Shown: positions 34,614-44,452, numbered from the stretch's first letter. The stretch is 64,000 bases of DNA from Mycolicibacterium peregrinum (GCF_001665785.1 NZ_LZSO01000026.1:124001-188000); one strand, 5' to 3'. Program-made: numbers and translations. The notes: a model not told the origin generated them from the letters alone.

Positions 34614-35288
34614 CTATCCCAGGGTTGCCATCGAACCGCGGCTGACGTGCATCGTCTGCCCGGTGATGTGGCGAGCTGCCGGCGTGCTCAAAAATACTGC
34701 GAGACGGGCGAACTCGTCGGCGACCGAAGGCGGTGTGGCGCCGAGGCCGTCGTAGCCGGGCTCGGCCGAGAGGCCGGGAGCGATGGCGTTGACGGTGATC
34801 CCGCGGGTGCCGAAGTACGCGGCCTGACCGGCGGTCCAGTCGCCGAGGGCTGCCTTGACGGCGGCCTCGATGCTGCCTTCGCGCGGACTGGCGGGCACGA
34901 CGTTGACGATCGAACCGCCCGAGCGCAACTGGTCGCCCACGATCTGCACGGTCAGCACGGCCGAGATCACGGTGGCATCCAGCGCGTGGCGCCAGGCGCT
35001 GGCCTGATCGGCCAGCGTGAAGGTGCGGGGGTCCTTGGCCTCGAACTGCGGGGCCGGGACGTTGACCAGGGTGTCGAGGTGGTGGGGGAACTGCGCGCGG
35101 ACGGTCTCGACGCTGGCGGGATCGGTGTTGTCGAACACGATCGAGGCGATGTCGAGCTGCTTGGCCGTCAACTCGAGATCCTCGCGGCGGGCGCCGGCGA
35201 TGATCACGTTGTGGCCGGCATCGAGGAAACCTGCCGCAATCGCGCGGCCGAGTTCGGTGTCGCCGCCGGTGACCAGCACCTCCGCCAT
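34614..35288 (-). CDS. Short-chain dehydrogenase/reductase (Rv1856c-like)
   Basis: A 224-residue Rossmann-fold protein (VLVTGGDTELGRAIAAGF). The glycine motif is TGGDTELG instead of TGxxxGIG, and the catalytic YxxxK is replaced by AAYFGTRGITVNAIAPG: the Tyr is there (QAAYF) but the Lys four residues on is Arg/Gly. It may therefore be a divergent SDR with altered chemistry. The start is ATG 35288, facing modB across 178 bp. Confidence 0.85.
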   Translation of the reverse strand: MAEVLVTGGDTELGRAIAAGFLDAGHNVIIAGARREDLELTAKQLDIASIVFDNTDPASVETVRAQFPHHLDTLVNVPAPQFEAKDPRTFTLADQASAWRHALDATVISAVLTVQIVGDQLRSGGSIVNVVPASPREGSIEAAVKAALGDWTAGQAAYFGTRGITVNAIAPGLSAEPGYDGLGATPPSVADEFARLAVFLSTPAARHITGQTMHVSRGSMATLG

Positions 35289-35400
35289 GATGTACCTCCG
35301 TGTACCTGGGGGTCACCGCACCGGACGGGGGCGACCATCGGCCAATGTTACTGGACAGTAGCTAGGTCAGGAAACTCGGCGCGCCCAGGGACGGCTCGCA

Positions 35401-35406
35401 TAAGGT
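35401..35406 (+). promoter_or_regulatory. Probable -10 of a leaderless transcript before modB
   Basis: TAAGGT fits the mycobacterial TANNNT -10. It is exactly 7 bases before an ATG (35414), the layout of leaderless mRNAs. Confidence 0.5.
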
Positions 35407-35413
35407 TGCCGAG

Positions 35414-35470
35414 ATGATCCGACCCAGCGCTGCGACCTGCGTCGACGTGGTCGGTGGGGCCGCGTCGTGA
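35414..35470 (+). CDS. 18-residue leader ORF overlapping the modB start
   Basis: ATG 35414 opens [18 protein letters not shown], whose TGA (35468-35470) overlaps the GTG of modB (35467) as GTGA. With the -10 box in place it would be a leaderless, translated leader that couples ribosomes into modB, which has no good ribosome site of its own. It might instead be a remnant of the missing modA, but it shows no ModA similarity. Confidence 0.45.
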   Translation: MIRPSAATCVDVVGGAAS

Positions 35471-36261
35471 CGAATTCACCACGTCTTCCGCGCTGGATTT
35501 ATGTCCCGGCCGCGGTGGGCGCGATCTTTGTCGTGCTGCCCCTGGTAGCGATGGTGGCAAAGGTGGACTGGCCGCAGTTCGGGTCGCTGATCTCCAGTCC
35601 GTCGTCGACGGCGGCGTTGACGCTCAGTCTGAAGACGTCGCTGGCCAGCACCGTGTTGTGTGTGCTGTTCGGGGTCCCGTTGGCGCTGGTGCTGGCCCGC
35701 GGCGCAGGTTCGGTCACCCGGATCGTGCGACCGTTGATCCTGCTGCCGCTGGTGCTGCCGCCGGTGGTCGGCGGCATCGCGCTGCTGTACGCATTCGGGC
35801 GGCTCGGGCTGGTGGGCCGGTACCTGGAGGCCGCCGGGGTGCACATCGCGTTCACGACGGTGGCGGTGGTGCTCGCCCAGACCTTCGTCTCGCTGCCGTT
35901 CCTGGTCATCTCGTTGGAAGGCGCCGCGCGCACCGCGGGCGCCGATTTCGAGGTCGTGGCGGCGACGCTGGGCGCATCGCCGGGGACCGTGTGGTGGCGG
36001 GTGACGCTGCCGCTGCTGGGGCCGGGCCTGGTCTCCGGAGCTGTCCTGGCCTTCGCGCGGTCCCTTGGCGAGTTCGGCGCCACCTTGACGTTCGCGGGGT
36101 CACGCCAGGGGGTGACCCGCACCTTGCCGCTGGAGATCTATCTGCAGCGCGAGAGCGACGCTGACGCCGCCGTGGCGTTGTCGGTGCTGTTGGTGGCGGT
36201 GGCGGCGGTGGTCGTCGTCGGGCTGGGCAGTCGCCGGCTGCGGGCGGGTGGGTGGACGTGA
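35467..36261 (+). CDS. modB: Molybdate ABC transporter permease
   Basis: A 264-residue inner-membrane permease with five to six membrane segments. The ABC-permease EAA loop is typical ([45 protein letters not shown] is the ModB hallmark). The start is GTG 35467. The gene for the periplasmic binding protein ModA, which precedes modB in M. tuberculosis (Rv1857), is absent here. It overlaps modC by 10 bp. Confidence 0.95.
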   Translation: MTNSPRLPRWIYVPAAVGAIFVVLPLVAMVAKVDWPQFGSLISSPSSTAALTLSLKTSLASTVLCVLFGVPLALVLARGAGSVTRIVRPLILLPLVLPPVVGGIALLYAFGRLGLVGRYLEAAGVHIAFTTVAVVLAQTFVSLPFLVISLEGAARTAGADFEVVAATLGASPGTVWWRVTLPLLGPGLVSGAVLAFARSLGEFGATLTFAGSRQGVTRTLPLEIYLQRESDADAAVALSVLLVAVAAVVVVGLGSRRLRAGGWT

Positions 36262-37346
36262 CGCTTCACGTGCGTGCTGTCGTCGGAAACCGTGGCCTGG
36301 ACCTGGGATTCGATGTGGCGCCAGGGGAGGTGCTGGCGGTACTCGGCCCCAACGGCGCGGGAAAGTCGACGACACTGCACGCGGTTGCCGGACTGGTCGG
36401 CCTCGACGCCGGGAGTGTGCGGGTGGGCGATCGGGTGCTGACCGATACCGCGGCCGGCGTGCAGGTGCCGACACATGCCCGCCGGGTCGGCTTGCTGTTG
36501 CAGGACCCGCTGCTGTTTCCGCACCTGAGCGTGCTGGCCAACGTGGCATTCGGTGCGCGCAGTGGGCGCCGAGCCGGCCGCCGCGCCGCCCACGAGAATG
36601 CCCGGCGTTGGCTGGCCGAGGTCGATGCCACTGATCTGGCCGACCGGCGACCCCGCCGACTGTCGGGCGGTCAGGCGCAGCGGGTGGCACTGGCCCGGGC
36701 GCTGGCCGCCGATCCCGAGGTCCTGCTGCTCGACGAACCGCTGGCGGGTTTGGACGTGGCGGTGGCAGCGTCGATGCGCAAGGTGCTGCGCCGCGTGCTG
36801 GCCATCGGCGGCAGGTGCGCGGTGCTGATCACCCACGAGCTGCTCGATGTCCTGACGCTGGCCGACCGGGTGATCGTGGTAGAGGATGGGCGCATCGTTG
36901 AAAGTGGTTCTGTCGCAGAGGTGTTGGCTACGCCGAAGAGTCACTTCGCGGCGAGGTTCGCCGGCGTCAACCTGATCGGCGGCACGGCCGCCGGCGACGG
37001 CGTGCTCACCACCGCATGGCAGGCGAACTGGTACGGCACACCCGCGGCCGATGTGCAGCGCGGCGCACCGGCCGTCGCCCTGTTCTCGCCGGCGTCGGTC
37101 TCGGTGTACCGCGACGAACCGCACGGAAGTCCGCGCAATACCGCGGCGGTGACGGTCGCCGAGCTCGACAGCCGCGGGCCCGGCATTCGGGTGCGTGCTG
37201 ATGAGCAGCCTGACGGTGCACCCGGCCTGGCCGCCGACATCACTGCGGAGTCGGCGGCCGAGCTACGGCTGGCGCCGGGCGACACGGTGTATTTCTCGGT
37301 CAAGGTGCAGGAGGTTGCCGTCCACCCGGCCGGGCACCGGAAGTGA
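36252..37346 (+). CDS. modC: Molybdate ABC transporter ATP-binding protein
   Basis: A 364-residue ATPase. It has Walker [10 protein letters not shown] (about residues 32-40), the signature LSGGQ (about 137-141), Walker B LLLDEP (about 158-163) and the H-loop TH. The C-terminal molybdate-binding MOP/TOBE-like domain spans about residues 290-360 ([35 protein letters not shown]). It provides energy for the ModB channel. It ends the short operon; the following 240 bp before apa hold only the apa promoter. Confidence 0.95.
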   Translation: MDVTLHVRAVVGNRGLDLGFDVAPGEVLAVLGPNGAGKSTTLHAVAGLVGLDAGSVRVGDRVLTDTAAGVQVPTHARRVGLLLQDPLLFPHLSVLANVAFGARSGRRAGRRAAHENARRWLAEVDATDLADRRPRRLSGGQAQRVALARALAADPEVLLLDEPLAGLDVAVAASMRKVLRRVLAIGGRCAVLITHELLDVLTLADRVIVVEDGRIVESGSVAEVLATPKSHFAARFAGVNLIGGTAAGDGVLTTAWQANWYGTPAADVQRGAPAVALFSPASVSVYRDEPHGSPRNTAAVTVAELDSRGPGIRVRADEQPDGAPGLAADITAESAAELRLAPGDTVYFSVKVQEVAVHPAGHRK

Positions 37347-37551
37347 CTTGCGGTTCGCTGGGTAACGCCGGCATGCGCAGGTCCGAATCACCTGTTGAGG
37401 GTCCGGCGCGGGGAGTGTCCTGGGGCGGGTTGCCAGCTCCGGCGTGGCGCCCGACACACCCGCGCGTCAGCAACCGGTCAATTGCACGTTCACCTGGGTA
37501 TCTGCTGTGAATAGCAATCTCGATTTTGAGCACTCTAAGAGCAACTCACAC

Positions 37552-37579
37552 TTGCGTCACGGCCGTAACACGGTAGTTT
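37552..37579 (+). promoter_or_regulatory. apa promoter, leaderless layout
   Basis: TTGCGT (37552-37557) and TAGTTT (37574-37579) are separated by 16 bases. The -10 ends 7 bases before ATG 37587, so transcription probably starts at or next to the start codon. The rest of the gap after modC (37347-37551) shows no feature. Confidence 0.55.
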
Positions 37580-37586
37580 CTTCCCC

Positions 37587-38621
37587 ATGGACGAGTCGGA
37601 TGCGATGTCACATCGGCGCAGAGGTCTGTCGAAGAAGCTGGCGCTGGTTGCGATGACCGGCGCGACCGCCGCGGCTGTTGCGCTGCCGGCGGTGGCGTAT
37701 GCGGATCCCGAGCCCGTGCCCCCGGCACCGGCGCCCGCCCCGGCTGTGCCCGGTGCTCCCGCCCCGGCGCCGGCTGCTCCCGTGCCGGCTCCCGTCCCCG
37801 GAGCGCCGGCTCCCGGAGCCCCGGCTCCTGCACCCGCACCTGCACCTGCACCTGGTGCTCCGGCTCCGGCGCCTGTCCCTGGAGCACCGGTTCCGGCTCC
37901 GCCTGTCGATCCCAACGCTCCCGCGCCGGCTCCGGCCGACCCGAACGCGCCGGCCCCGGCCCCCGCGCCGGAACCCGGCCGGGTGGACAACGCCGCCGGC
38001 GGCTTCAGCTATGTCGTACCCGGCGGATGGAAGGTGTCCGACTCGACCCAGTTGTCCTACGGGCAGGCGTTGTTGACCAAGCTTCCGCCCGAGGGCACCC
38101 CCGAGCCGCCGAACGACACCAGCGTGCTGCTGGGCCGCCTGGACCTGAAGCTGTTCGCGGGCGCCGAAGCCGACAATGCGAAGGCAGCTGTCCGCCTGGC
38201 CTCCGACATGGGTGAGTTCTTCATGCCGTTCCCCGGAACCCGGGTGAATCAGGAGACCGTGCCGCTCGACGCCAACGGGCTCAGCGGCGTCGCCTCGTAC
38301 TACGAGGTGAAGTTCACCGACACCAACAAGCCCAACGGCCAGATCTGGGCCGGCGTGGTCGGTGCACCGCCGGCCCCGGGCACCCCGCGCGGACAGCGGG
38401 CTCCGGAGCGCTGGTTCGTGGTCTGGTTGGGTTCGGCGAGCCATCCGGTGGACAAGGCGGCCGCCGCGACCCTGGCCAACTCGATCCGGCCGTGGACGCC
38501 GCCGGCGTCGGCCGCTCCGGACCCCAACGCGCCGCCACCGCCGGCCGACCCGGCCCACCCGGGTGTCGGCGTGCCGGTTCCGGTCACCAACGCTCCGCCG
38601 GAGATGCAGCCCCCGGCCTGA
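37587..38621 (+). CDS. apa: Alanine-proline-rich secreted glycoprotein Apa (fibronectin attachment protein)
   Basis: A 344-residue exported protein. A signal peptide (basic RRRGLSKK, hydrophobic core, AYA) is cleaved after about residue 39, leaving DPEPVPP at the mature N-terminus as in the 45/47-kDa antigen. About 90 residues of Pro-Ala repeats follow. The conserved globular domain ([53 protein letters not shown]) contains the fibronectin-attachment region. The Pro-rich ends (also [17 protein letters not shown] near the C-terminus) carry the O-mannosylation sites in M. tuberculosis. The start ATG 37587 fits the leaderless promoter; a second ATG at 37605 is possible. Confidence 0.96.
   Translation: MDESDAMSHRRRGLSKKLALVAMTGATAAAVALPAVAYADPEPVPPAPAPAPAVPGAPAPAPAAPVPAPVPGAPAPGAPAPAPAPAPAPGAPAPAPVPGAPVPAPPVDPNAPAPAPADPNAPAPAPAPEPGRVDNAAGGFSYVVPGGWKVSDSTQLSYGQALLTKLPPEGTPEPPNDTSVLLGRLDLKLFAGAEADNAKAAVRLASDMGEFFMPFPGTRVNQETVPLDANGLSGVASYYEVKFTDTNKPNGQIWAGVVGAPPAPGTPRGQRAPERWFVVWLGSASHPVDKAAAATLANSIRPWTPPASAAPDPNAPPPPADPAHPGVGVPVPVTNAPPEMQPPA
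37711..37980 (+). repeat. Pro-Ala coding repeats inside apa
   Basis: Irregular GC-rich hexamer-type repeats (for example tandem GCACCT/CCTGCA units near 37830-37855) encode APAPAP and GAPAP units. The length probably varies between strains. Confidence 0.7.
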
Positions 38622-38768
38622 CGCCGGGGCACGCGGAACGCCGGAATCTCGCAGGCGAGCGCTGATCGTTCCCATTTGGCCAACCGAATTGTTACGTTCG
38701 GGAGGTACATCTGGGGTGTGGCTCAGCGAGCCCGCTGGGCATAGCCAGTGACAGGTAGGAGACCTGTA

Positions 38769-39071
38769 ATGGATGTAATGGCGGCAACCGAAATCCTGGC
38801 TCGTTCCTCCACGCTGACCAGCGTCGGCTGGATCGGCTACATCATCATCGGCGCGATCGCCGGCTGGATCGCCGGCAAGATCGTCAAGGGCGGTGGCTCC
38901 GGCATTCTGATGAACATTGTCATCGGCGTGATCGGCGCGCTCATCGGTGGATTCCTGCTCAGCTTCTTCCTCAACACAGGAGGGGGCGGCTGGTGGTTCA
39001 CCCTCTTCACCGCCATCCTCGGGTCGGTGATCCTGCTCTGGATCGTCGGACTGGTGCGCAGAGGCAGCTGA
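38769..39071 (+). CDS. GlsB/YeaQ/YmgE-family membrane protein (Rv1861-like)
   Basis: A 100-residue protein with three membrane segments ([62 protein letters not shown]). The family signature is [11 protein letters not shown] and [13 protein letters not shown]. Such proteins are often labelled transglycosylase-associated and are stress-induced in enterics; the function is unproven. The start is ATG 38769 with TAGGAGA at 38757-38763; an upstream in-frame start at 38748 is less likely. Confidence 0.9.
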   Translation: MDVMAATEILARSSTLTSVGWIGYIIIGAIAGWIAGKIVKGGGSGILMNIVIGVIGALIGGFLLSFFLNTGGGGWWFTLFTAILGSVILLWIVGLVRRGS

Positions 39072-39099
39072 TCCGGCGTCGATGATGGACGCGGGGACC

Positions 39100-40101
39100 A
39101 TGACGGCCTGGCAGGTCGTCGCTCCCGGTCCGGTGAGTTCCCATCCGCTGCAACGGGTTACCGTGTCCACCCCGCAGCCCGGGCCTGACGAACTGCTCGT
39201 CAAGGTCCTGGCTTGCGGGGTGTGTCGTACCGATCTGCATGTGGCCGAAGGGGATTTGGCCGTGCACCGGCCACGGGTGATCCCCGGGCATGAGGTGGTC
39301 GGTGAGGTTGTCGCGGCCGGTTCCGATGCGGGTGGCGGGTTCGCCGTCGGTGATCGGGTGGGTGTGGCGTGGCTGCGGCACACCTGCGGGCAGTGTGTCT
39401 ACTGCCTCCGCGGACGCGAGAATCTCTGTCCGTCTTCGCTCTACACCGGCTGGGATGCCGACGGCGGTTATGCCGAATTCACCACCGTCCCGGCGGCGTT
39501 CGCGTTGCGGTTACCGACCGGATACTCCGACGTCGAGCTGGCGCCGCTGCTGTGCGCCGGCATCATCGGCTATCGCGCCCTGCTGCGCACCGACCTACCG
39601 CCGGCTGGGCGGCTGGGACTCTACGGTTTCGGCGGCAGTGCGCACCTGACGGCACAGGTGGCCTTAGCGCGGGGGGCCCGCGTCCATGTGATGACCCGTG
39701 GCGAGCGCGCCCGCGAACTCGCCCTGGCGCTGGGCGCGTCGTCGGTGCAGGGCAGCGCCGACATGCCGCCCGAGCCGTTGGATGCCGCAATCCTCTTCGC
39801 CCCGGTGGGGGATCTGGTGCTGCCTGCGCTGGCGGCCCTGGACCGCGGCGGCGTCCTGGCGATCGCGGGCATCCACCTCAGCGACATCCCGGCCTTGAAC
39901 TATCAACGGCACCTGTTCCAGGAGCGGGAGGTCCGCTCGGTGACCGCCAACACCCGCGCCGACGCCCGCGATTTCCTGGCGTTTGCCGGTGCGCACCGGA
40001 TGGCGGTCAGTACACCTGAGTACGCCCTGGATCGCGCCGATGAGGCGCTGGCCGACCTGAGTGCCGGCCGCATCGCGGGCGCGGCGGTGCTCCGCGGGTA
40101 G
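39100..40101 (+). CDS. adhA: Zinc-dependent alcohol dehydrogenase (AdhA, Rv1862-like)
   Basis: A 333-residue MDR-superfamily enzyme. The catalytic zinc ligands are in [13 protein letters not shown] and GHEVVGEV; the structural zinc site is [15 protein letters not shown]. The nucleotide-binding loop is [14 protein letters not shown], which departs from GxGxxG in its second half. It oxidises alcohols or reduces aldehydes with NAD(P). In-frame starts at 39082 and 39085 are also possible; I took 39100 because homologues begin near there. It is 28 bp after the GlsB-like gene. Confidence 0.9.
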   Translation: MTAWQVVAPGPVSSHPLQRVTVSTPQPGPDELLVKVLACGVCRTDLHVAEGDLAVHRPRVIPGHEVVGEVVAAGSDAGGGFAVGDRVGVAWLRHTCGQCVYCLRGRENLCPSSLYTGWDADGGYAEFTTVPAAFALRLPTGYSDVELAPLLCAGIIGYRALLRTDLPPAGRLGLYGFGGSAHLTAQVALARGARVHVMTRGERARELALALGASSVQGSADMPPEPLDAAILFAPVGDLVLPALAALDRGGVLAIAGIHLSDIPALNYQRHLFQEREVRSVTANTRADARDFLAFAGAHRMAVSTPEYALDRADEALADLSAGRIAGAAVLRG

Positions 40102-40110
40102 CGGGGGCCC

Positions 40111-40584
40111 TCAGAGCGCTGCGAGCGCGGCGCCCAGCCGACCGTCGAGATCGCCGTGGCCGTAGGCATACAGAGGGCCGAGCCCGTCGTTGATCACCCT
40201 GTTGAGGCGGGCCATCCCGCGCGCGTTGACCGGCAGCGGCGAATGCAGCCGAAGGGTGATGGCATCGATCGTCGTCTCGGCAGCAGCAATGTTCTTTCGG
40301 TGCAACGGGATTCGTGACGACCAGACGATGGTGTCGTTGGCGCTCTCGTGTACGCAGCGGCGTAGCACCCGGGCGATGGCTTCCCGCTCGCTGATCGACG
40401 TCAGTCGTGCGGCGCGGGCCGCGATGGCACTGCCATGAGGTGTCGGGACGCCGACGGCCAGCATGGCGTCGAGGCGGCCGGATCGAATCCGTGCGGTCAG
40501 GCGGGCCCGGATGGACGGGTGGCGGGGGGCGGGTGCACGACGGGGTGTGAGCGCCGGTGTCGCAGAAATTCGGTTGTCGTTCAT
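40111..40584 (-). CDS. Conserved hypothetical protein
   Basis: A 157-residue protein from ATG 40584 (MNDNRISATPAL); a longer frame reaches ATG 40629. It is Arg-rich at the start (RRAPAPRHPSIRARLTARIRSGRLDAMLA) and then shows LTSISEREAIARVLRRCVHES and a C-terminal LYAYGHGDLDGRLGAALAAL. Helical and soluble; no domain recognised. It is divergent from the CGNR gene, which may control it. Confidence 0.65.
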   Translation of the reverse strand: MNDNRISATPALTPRRAPAPRHPSIRARLTARIRSGRLDAMLAVGVPTPHGSAIAARAARLTSISEREAIARVLRRCVHESANDTIVWSSRIPLHRKNIAAAETTIDAITLRLHSPLPVNARGMARLNRVINDGLGPLYAYGHGDLDGRLGAALAAL

Positions 40585-40627
40585 GGCGATACCTCGTAGT
40601 TTCCGTGGTGCCCGAGTCCGAGTGATC

Positions 40628-40669
40628 ATGACTACTTAGGACCGTACGCCGGTCATGAATGACTAGTCA
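40628..40669. promoter_or_regulatory. Repeated ATGACTA motifs in a divergent promoter region
   Basis: ATGACTAC (40628-40635) and ATGACTAG (40659-40666) lie 31 bp apart, about three helical turns. The second is part of the perfect palindrome TGACTAGTCA (40660-40669). They lie between the hypothetical gene and the CGNR regulator and may bind the latter. Confidence 0.35.
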
Positions 40670-40704
40670 AACCAATTTAGCGGTCACGGCGGTACGCTGG
40701 TGTC

Positions 40705-41283
40705 ATGACGACGAGGTGGGCCGGCGACACCGAGACCAAACCCGCGCCCGGGCCGCTGGCCCGGATTCAGGCCTTGGTCAACACGATCGAACTGCCTGCC
40801 GGGACAGATCGCCTCGCCCATGCCGACGACGCAGCGCCGTGGCTGGTCGCCAACGGGTTGCTCGCTGCCGGTGGGTGCCCGACGGAAGCCGAGCTCGACC
40901 TGGTGCGCCAGGTGCGCGAGGCGTTGCGTGCACTGCTGATCCACCACAGCGGCGGCCCGGCGCCACAGGCCGATCACCTCGCGGTACTGACGGAACTCAC
41001 CGACACCTCGACCGCGAAGGTCGAGCTCGCCCCCGACGGGCAGGTGCAGCTGTCAGCCGCAGGCGAGAATGTGGGTGAGCGGCTGCTCGAGCTGCTGCTG
41101 GTGATGCGCGACGCGCAGCGGGACGGTACCTGGGCCCGCCTGAAGGCATGTGCGAACGACGAATGCACGTGGGCGTTCTATGACCGGTCCCGCAACCACG
41201 GCGGTACCTGGTGCGACATGTCCAGCTGCGGGAACATGCTGAAGAACCGTGAGTTCAGGGCGCGGAGACGCGCCGGCAGTTAG
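40705..41283 (+). CDS. CGNR zinc-finger regulator (ABATE-type stress domain)
   Basis: A 192-residue protein with an N-terminal helical ABATE-like domain and a C-terminal CGNR zinc finger. The motif reads LKACANDECTWAFYDRSRN, GTWCDMSSCGNMLKNREFRARR, with four cysteines placed to bind zinc. The family is widespread in actinobacteria and thought to regulate stress genes by binding DNA. The start is ATG 40705. It overlaps the convergent CPBP gene by 4 bp. Confidence 0.88.
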   Translation: MTTRWAGDTETKPAPGPLARIQALVNTIELPAGTDRLAHADDAAPWLVANGLLAAGGCPTEAELDLVRQVREALRALLIHHSGGPAPQADHLAVLTELTDTSTAKVELAPDGQVQLSAAGENVGERLLELLLVMRDAQRDGTWARLKACANDECTWAFYDRSRNHGGTWCDMSSCGNMLKNREFRARRRAGS

Positions 41284-42044
41284 GTCGACAGGTGCCACAC
41301 GAGGGCGGCGGCCAGTGCACCGACGCCGTTGAGCGACCAGTGCAGGGCGATCGGCGCGATCAGGCTGCCGCTGCGCCGGCGTAGCCAGGTGAACACGAAG
41401 CCGGCGACGCCGGTGGCGATCACGGCGAGTACGACACCGGCGATCATGCCGAACACGCCGCCGCCGAACAGTCGGGTGAAGCCGACGTTCTCGCTCGTCA
41501 GCCCGAGCGAACTGGCGATGTGCCACAGACCGAACAGCAGCGAGCCACCCGCTGCGACACCGCGAAAACCCCAGGCTCGGTTGAGGGCGCCGTGCAGCAC
41601 GCCGCGAAAAGCCAGTTCCTCGGGGATCACGGTCTGCAGCGGGATGATGACCATCGACGCGAGCAGCGCACCCGAGATGGTGGCGTAGTTGTCGTTCATG
41701 AACATCGGCCGCGTCCACGGCAGCATCGTCCCGATCGCGATCACCGAGACCACCAGCGCCACCGCCGCCAACGCGTAGCCCACGCCGGCGCGCCAGTGTT
41801 CGCGGCCCAGCCCCAACTCCGCCCAGCCCAGTCCACGTGCCCGCACCAGGATCAACAGGACGACCGCAGCGGCCGGAACCGTGGCGATGCTGGCCCACGG
41901 GGTGGTGAAGTGCGCGATCAGGTTGGTCAGCGTGAGGATGACGACGACGATGCCGATGTCGGCATAGATGCGGAAGTGATGCAACGCAGAGAGCTGGGCC
42001 ACCAGCGGATGTGGGTGCGCGGCCACGGCGCTCTGATCAGACAT
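41280..42044 (-). CDS. CPBP-family intramembrane protease-like protein (Rv1863c-like)
   Basis: A 254-residue membrane protein with about eight membrane segments. It has the CPBP/Abi motifs: EELAFRG (motif 1, in VIPEELAFRGVLHG), FGLWHIAS (motif 2 His) and HWSLNGVG (motif 3 His). The homologous CAAX proteases cut prenylated proteins; bacterial members act in bacteriocin immunity or protein processing, so the substrate is unknown. ATG 42044 is chosen (MSDQSAVAAHPHP); the longer frame upstream overlaps xfp. Confidence 0.9.
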   Translation of the reverse strand: MSDQSAVAAHPHPLVAQLSALHHFRIYADIGIVVVILTLTNLIAHFTTPWASIATVPAAAVVLLILVRARGLGWAELGLGREHWRAGVGYALAAVALVVSVIAIGTMLPWTRPMFMNDNYATISGALLASMVIIPLQTVIPEELAFRGVLHGALNRAWGFRGVAAGGSLLFGLWHIASSLGLTSENVGFTRLFGGGVFGMIAGVVLAVIATGVAGFVFTWLRRRSGSLIAPIALHWSLNGVGALAAALVWHLST

Positions 42045-42082
42045 AACTTGGCAATCGTACCGGCGCGGCGCAATTACCCAGG

Positions 42083-44452
42083 TCACAATGCATCCCAGGT
42101 CCATTCTGAGATCGCCGGGTCGTCCTCGCCGTGCTCGCGGGTGTAGCTGCGGGCGGCCAGTCGGGCGTCGACCATCTCCTGGCGCAGCCCGGCCGCCCTG
42201 ACCGCCAGCCCGTCGACCCGGTCGATCACGTCCATGACCAGATGGAAGCGGTCGAGGTCGTTGAGCATCACCATGTCGAACGGTGTCGTGGTGGTGCCCC
42301 GCTCCTTGAACCCGCGGACGTGGAGCTGGTCGTGGTTGGTGTGGCGGTAGGCCAGCCGGTGGATCAGCCACGGGTAGCCGTGATAGGCGAAGATGATCGG
42401 TTTGTCCGTGGTGAAGATCGAATCGAACTCGCGATCGGACAGACCGTGGGGATGTTCGGACTCGGGTTGCAGCCGCATGATGTCGACGACGTTGACCACC
42501 CGGACCTTCACTTCGGGGAGGCGGCGGCGCAGGATGTCGGCGGCGGCCAGGGTCTCCAGCGTCGGGATGTCGCCGGCGCAGGCGAGCACGACGTCGGGCT
42601 CGCCGGTGGTGTTGCTCGCCCACTCCCAGATCCCCAACCCGCGGGTGCAGTGCGCGATGGCCTCGTCCATCGTCAGATACGTCAAGGCCGGTTGCTTGCC
42701 CGCCACGATCACGTTCACGTACTGGCGGCTGCGTAGGCAATGGTCGGCCACCGACAGCAGCGTGTTGGCATCCGGCGGCAGGTACACCCGCACCACCTCG
42801 GGGCGCTTGTTGGCAACGTGGTCGATGAATCCAGGATCCTGATGCGACGCGCCGTTGTGGTCCTGACGCCAGACGTGCGAGGTCAGCAGGTAGTTCAGTG
42901 ACGCGATCGGCCGGCGCCAGGTCAGGTGCGAGCTGCTGAACAGCCACTTGGCGTGCTGGTTCATCATCGAGTCGACGATGTGGACGAACGCCTCGTAGCA
43001 GTTGAACAGCCCGTGCCGCCCGGTGAGGAGGTAGCCCTCCAGCCAACCCTGGCAGAGGTGTTCGGACAGCACCTCCATCACCCGGCCGTCGGGCGCCAGG
43101 TTCTCGTCGACGGGCAGGATCTCGGCCTGCCACGCCTTGTCGGTCTCCTCGAATACCGCGGCCAGGCGGTTCGAGGCGGTCTCGTCGGGACCCATCAGCC
43201 GGAAACGGTCCGGATTGTTTGCGATGACATCCCGCAGGAATGTGCCGAGCACGCGGGTGGCCTCCGCGGTGCCCGTGGCGGGGCTCTCGACGCGGACCGC
43301 GTAGTCGGCGAAGTCGGGCAGGTCGAGGTCACGCAGCAGCAGGCCGCCATTGGCGTGCGGGTTGGCGCTCATCCGCCGGTTGCCCGAGGGAGCGAGGGCC
43401 CGGAGATCGGGCCGCAGTGCACCGGTCGCGTCGAACAGTTCCTCGGGCCGGTAGCTGCGCAGCCACTCCTCAAGCTGCGCCATGTGGGATGGGTTGGTCC
43501 GCGTTTCCGACAGCGGCACCTGATGCGAGCGCCAGGTGCCCTCGACCAGTTTGCCGTCCACCTCGTGCGGCCCCGTCCAGCCCTTGGGGGTGCGCAGGAT
43601 GATCATCGGCCACAGTGGGCGGCCTGCCTCCCCGTCGAGGCGGGCCGCGCGTTGGATCGCAGCGATCTGGTCGAACGCCTCGTCCATCGCCGCGGCCAGC
43701 TGCTGGTGCACGTTGGCCGGGTCGTCCCCGGCGACGGTGATGGGCCGATAGCCGTAGCCGTACAGCAAGGATTCGAGTTCTTCTTGCGGAATCCGGGACA
43801 GCACTGTGGGATTGGCGATCTTGTAGCCGTTGAGATGCAGGATCGGCAACACCGCGCCGTCCACGACCGGGTTGAGGAACTTGTTCGAGTGCCAGCTTGC
43901 GGCCAGCGGACCGGTTTCGGCCTCGCCGTCGCCGACGACGCAGGCCACCACGAGATCCGGATTGTCGAACGCGGCACCGTAGGCGTGCACCAGGGCGTAG
44001 CCGAGTTCGCCGCCCTCATGGATGGAGCCAGGTGTCTCCGCAGCGACGTGGCTGGGAATGCCGCCGGGAAACGAGAACTGGCGGAACAGTTTCCGCAGGC
44101 CGTCGGTGTCTTCGCCGATTCCGGAGTAGACCTCGCTGTACGTGCCTTCCAGATAGGCGTTTGCGACCAGGCCCGGACCGCCGTGCCCGGGCCCGGTGAC
44201 GTAGATGATGTTCGCGTCGCGCTCGCGGATGATCCGGTTCAGGTGGGCGTAGACCAGATTCAAACCCGGGGTGGTGCCCCAGTGACCCAGCAGCCGAGGT
44301 TTGACGTGCTCGGCGGCCAGCGGTTCAGCCAGCAGCGGGTTGTCCAGTAGATATATTTGTCCGACGGACAGGTAGTTCGCCGCCCGCCAGTAAGCGTTGA
44401 GCTGGTCGAGTTCGGTGTCGGTCAGTGCCGGTGATCCTGTCGCGTCGCTCAT
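42083..44452 (-). CDS. xfp: Xylulose-5-phosphate/fructose-6-phosphate phosphoketolase
   Basis: A 789-residue thiamine-diphosphate enzyme that splits xylulose-5-P or fructose-6-P with phosphate to acetyl phosphate and glyceraldehyde-3-P or erythrose-4-P. The ThDP/Mg motif is [22 protein letters not shown], and the family openings [21 protein letters not shown] and [18 protein letters not shown] are clear. The length is normal. No acetate kinase or phosphotransacetylase gene is nearby to use acetyl phosphate. It starts at ATG 44452; the M. tuberculosis region has no such gene as far as I recall. Confidence 0.96.
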   Translation of the reverse strand: MSDATGSPALTDTELDQLNAYWRAANYLSVGQIYLLDNPLLAEPLAAEHVKPRLLGHWGTTPGLNLVYAHLNRIIRERDANIIYVTGPGHGGPGLVANAYLEGTYSEVYSGIGEDTDGLRKLFRQFSFPGGIPSHVAAETPGSIHEGGELGYALVHAYGAAFDNPDLVVACVVGDGEAETGPLAASWHSNKFLNPVVDGAVLPILHLNGYKIANPTVLSRIPQEELESLLYGYGYRPITVAGDDPANVHQQLAAAMDEAFDQIAAIQRAARLDGEAGRPLWPMIILRTPKGWTGPHEVDGKLVEGTWRSHQVPLSETRTNPSHMAQLEEWLRSYRPEELFDATGALRPDLRALAPSGNRRMSANPHANGGLLLRDLDLPDFADYAVRVESPATGTAEATRVLGTFLRDVIANNPDRFRLMGPDETASNRLAAVFEETDKAWQAEILPVDENLAPDGRVMEVLSEHLCQGWLEGYLLTGRHGLFNCYEAFVHIVDSMMNQHAKWLFSSSHLTWRRPIASLNYLLTSHVWRQDHNGASHQDPGFIDHVANKRPEVVRVYLPPDANTLLSVADHCLRSRQYVNVIVAGKQPALTYLTMDEAIAHCTRGLGIWEWASNTTGEPDVVLACAGDIPTLETLAAADILRRRLPEVKVRVVNVVDIMRLQPESEHPHGLSDREFDSIFTTDKPIIFAYHGYPWLIHRLAYRHTNHDQLHVRGFKERGTTTTPFDMVMLNDLDRFHLVMDVIDRVDGLAVRAAGLRQEMVDARLAARSYTREHGEDDPAISEWTWDAL

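Noticed and set aside
33648..35417. 589-codon plus-strand frame over the LLM and SDR genes
   Set aside because: It spans two well-recognised genes and their gap on the other strand, and has no family signature.
37711..37980. Repeat array in apa as CRISPR or VNTR outside genes
   Set aside because: The repeats are in frame, irregular, without spacers, and encode Pro-Ala units of Apa.
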